DNA of 5,245 nt from Thermoplasmatales archaeon UBA582 (GTDB lineage Archaea; Thermoplasmatota; Thermoplasmata; Thermoplasmatales; Thermoplasmataceae): positions 6,320 through 11,564 of the forward strand of contig DAQB01000104.1 of NCBI GenBank assembly GCA_002502705.1, read 5' to 3'. The position numbers were made by a program, and so were the translations under genes. Every line of letters begins with the position of its first letter. The stretch's first letter is position 1. Below the pieces are notes generated by a model. It had not been told where the DNA came from and did not search any database. It saw only the letters and a list, made by a program, of their open reading frames with translations. Positions 4,305 to 5,245 of the stretch are shown here, one piece after another.

Positions 4305-5245
4305 ATGCCAAGCAATAATGACATTACCTTAAGAGTGGCAGAGGCTAATTCAACTGATCCAGGCATGTCCAGGGTAAGGCTTGACGAAGAATCAAGGATG
4401 TCTCTCGGAGCAGAGATTGGTGATGTTGTAGAGATAGAAAAGGTTAAAAAAACAGTCGGCAGAGTTTACCGTGCAAGACCAGAGGATGAGAACCGTGGCA
4501 TTGTTAGAATTGACAGTGTTATGAGGAACAACTGCGGTGCTTCCATTGGAGACAAGGTAAAGGTAAGGAGAGTCATTGCTGAAGAGGCAAAGAGGGTAAC
4601 TCTTGCTCCAATTATCAGAAAAGATCAGAGGTTGAAGTTTGGTGAGGGCATTGAAGAGTTTGTTCAGAAGGCTCTTATAAGAAGGCCGATGATAGAGCAG
4701 GATAATATCAGCGTACCAGCACTGACGCTCGCAGGCCATTCCGGGCTTCTATTCAAGGTCGTTAAAACTCTTCCCCCAAAGATACCGATTGAGGTCGGTG
4801 AGACAACAAAGATAGAGATAAGGGAGGAACCAGCTTCTGAGGTTCTTGAGGATGTTTCAAGGATCAGCTACGAGGATATAGGTGGGCTTAGAGATCAGCT
4901 GGGCAAGGTAAGGGAAATAATAGAACTCCCTCTCAAGCACCCCGAACTCTTTGAACGACTCGGGATACACCCGCCGAAGGGAGTTCTCCTTTATGGTCCA
5001 CCAGGAACAGGTAAGACACTTATTGCAAGAGCAGTGGCAAATGAAAGTGGCGCAAATTTCTATTCAATAAACGGACCTGAAATAATGAGCAAGTACTACG
5101 GCCAGAGTGAGCAGAAGCTTCGTGAAATATTTATGAAAGCGGAGGAATCTGCACCTTCTATAATATTCATAGATGAAATAGATTCAATAGCCCCTAAAAG
5201 AGAGGAGGTTCAGGGCGAGGTTGAGAGAAGGGTTGTTGCCCAGCT
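4305..5245 (+). CDS. vat: VAT (archaeal Cdc48/p97-type AAA+ ATPase), N-terminal part
   Basis: This hexameric ATPase unfolds proteins and feeds the proteasome in archaea; it is the counterpart of eukaryotic Cdc48/p97. The window holds the first 313 codons, open to the right edge. Residues 1 to about 185 form the substrate-binding N domain; the stretches [30 protein letters not shown] and [20 protein letters not shown] agree closely with what I remember of the Thermoplasma protein. The D1 ATPase follows: [24 protein letters not shown], Walker A GPPGTGKT (231-238, K237), [14 protein letters not shown] (pore-loop region) and Walker B IIFIDE (286-291, D290, E291). The rest of D1 and all of D2 lie outside. 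ATG 4305 gives the expected N terminus ([15 protein letters not shown]) and matches the leaderless promoter. No frameshift or stop is seen. Confidence 0.96.
   Translation, partial: MPSNNDITLRVAEANSTDPGMSRVRLDEESRMSLGAEIGDVVEIEKVKKTVGRVYRARPEDENRGIVRIDSVMRNNCGASIGDKVKVRRVIAEEAKRVTLAPIIRKDQRLKFGEGIEEFVQKALIRRPMIEQDNISVPALTLAGHSGLLFKVVKTLPPKIPIEVGETTKIEIREEPASEVLEDVSRISYEDIGGLRDQLGKVREIIELPLKHPELFERLGIHPPKGVLLYGPPGTGKTLIARAVANESGANFYSINGPEIMSKYYGQSEQKLREIFMKAEESAPSIIFIDEIDSIAPKREEVQGEVERRVVAQ

Noticed and set aside
4160..4739. Minus-strand frames of 68 and 115 codons opposite msrA and VAT
   Set aside because: They are shadows of two highly conserved genes. The VAT coding frame is open to the window edge and matches the family throughout.

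Overview
The window looks like chromosomal DNA from a Thermoplasmatales-type (thermoacidophile-lineage) archaeon. Four things point there. The AAA+ ATPase at the right end closely matches what I recall of Thermoplasma VAT. The central genes fit the unusual mevalonate 3-phosphate route to isoprenoids known from Thermoplasma. Promoters are archaeal TATA boxes with short or absent leaders. The tRNA is a type II archaeal tRNA-Leu. No mobile element, CRISPR array or rRNA is visible.

Layout: (1) 1-79, minus strand: tRNA-Leu(CAG), missing its last few 3' bases at the window edge. (2) 80-385: AT-rich, with no convincing gene. It holds the tRNA promoter, three copies of TTAAACGA, protein-like debris in a single frame, and a TATA-like box just before the first gene. 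(3) 386-3422, plus strand: four tightly packed genes, probably one operon. They are an isochorismatase-fold protein that has lost the catalytic D/K/C triad, a P-loop kinase of the 2-phosphoglycerate kinase family (probable mevalonate-3-phosphate 5-kinase), a GHMP-fold decarboxylase (probable mevalonate 3,5-bisphosphate decarboxylase), and an HNH nuclease-like protein. Junctions are a 1-nt gap, a 14-nt overlap and an ATGA overlap. (4) 3423-3700: intergenic, with a T-tract terminator candidate and a strong TATA box flanked by an imperfect inverted repeat. (5) 3701-4249: msrA. (6) 4305-5245: VAT/Cdc48 ATPase, apparently leaderless, cut off by the window end.

How the genes work together: in the Thermoplasma pathway mevalonate is phosphorylated first at O3, then at O5, then decarboxylated to isopentenyl phosphate, which isopentenyl phosphate kinase converts to IPP. 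The second and third genes of the operon would be the O5 kinase and the decarboxylase, two consecutive steps. Their tight coupling supports both calls. The role of the two flanking genes, a pseudoenzyme-like hydrolase and an HNH protein, is unknown and is the most open question here. MsrA (oxidised-methionine repair) and VAT (protein unfolding) are housekeeping protein-quality genes with their own promoters.
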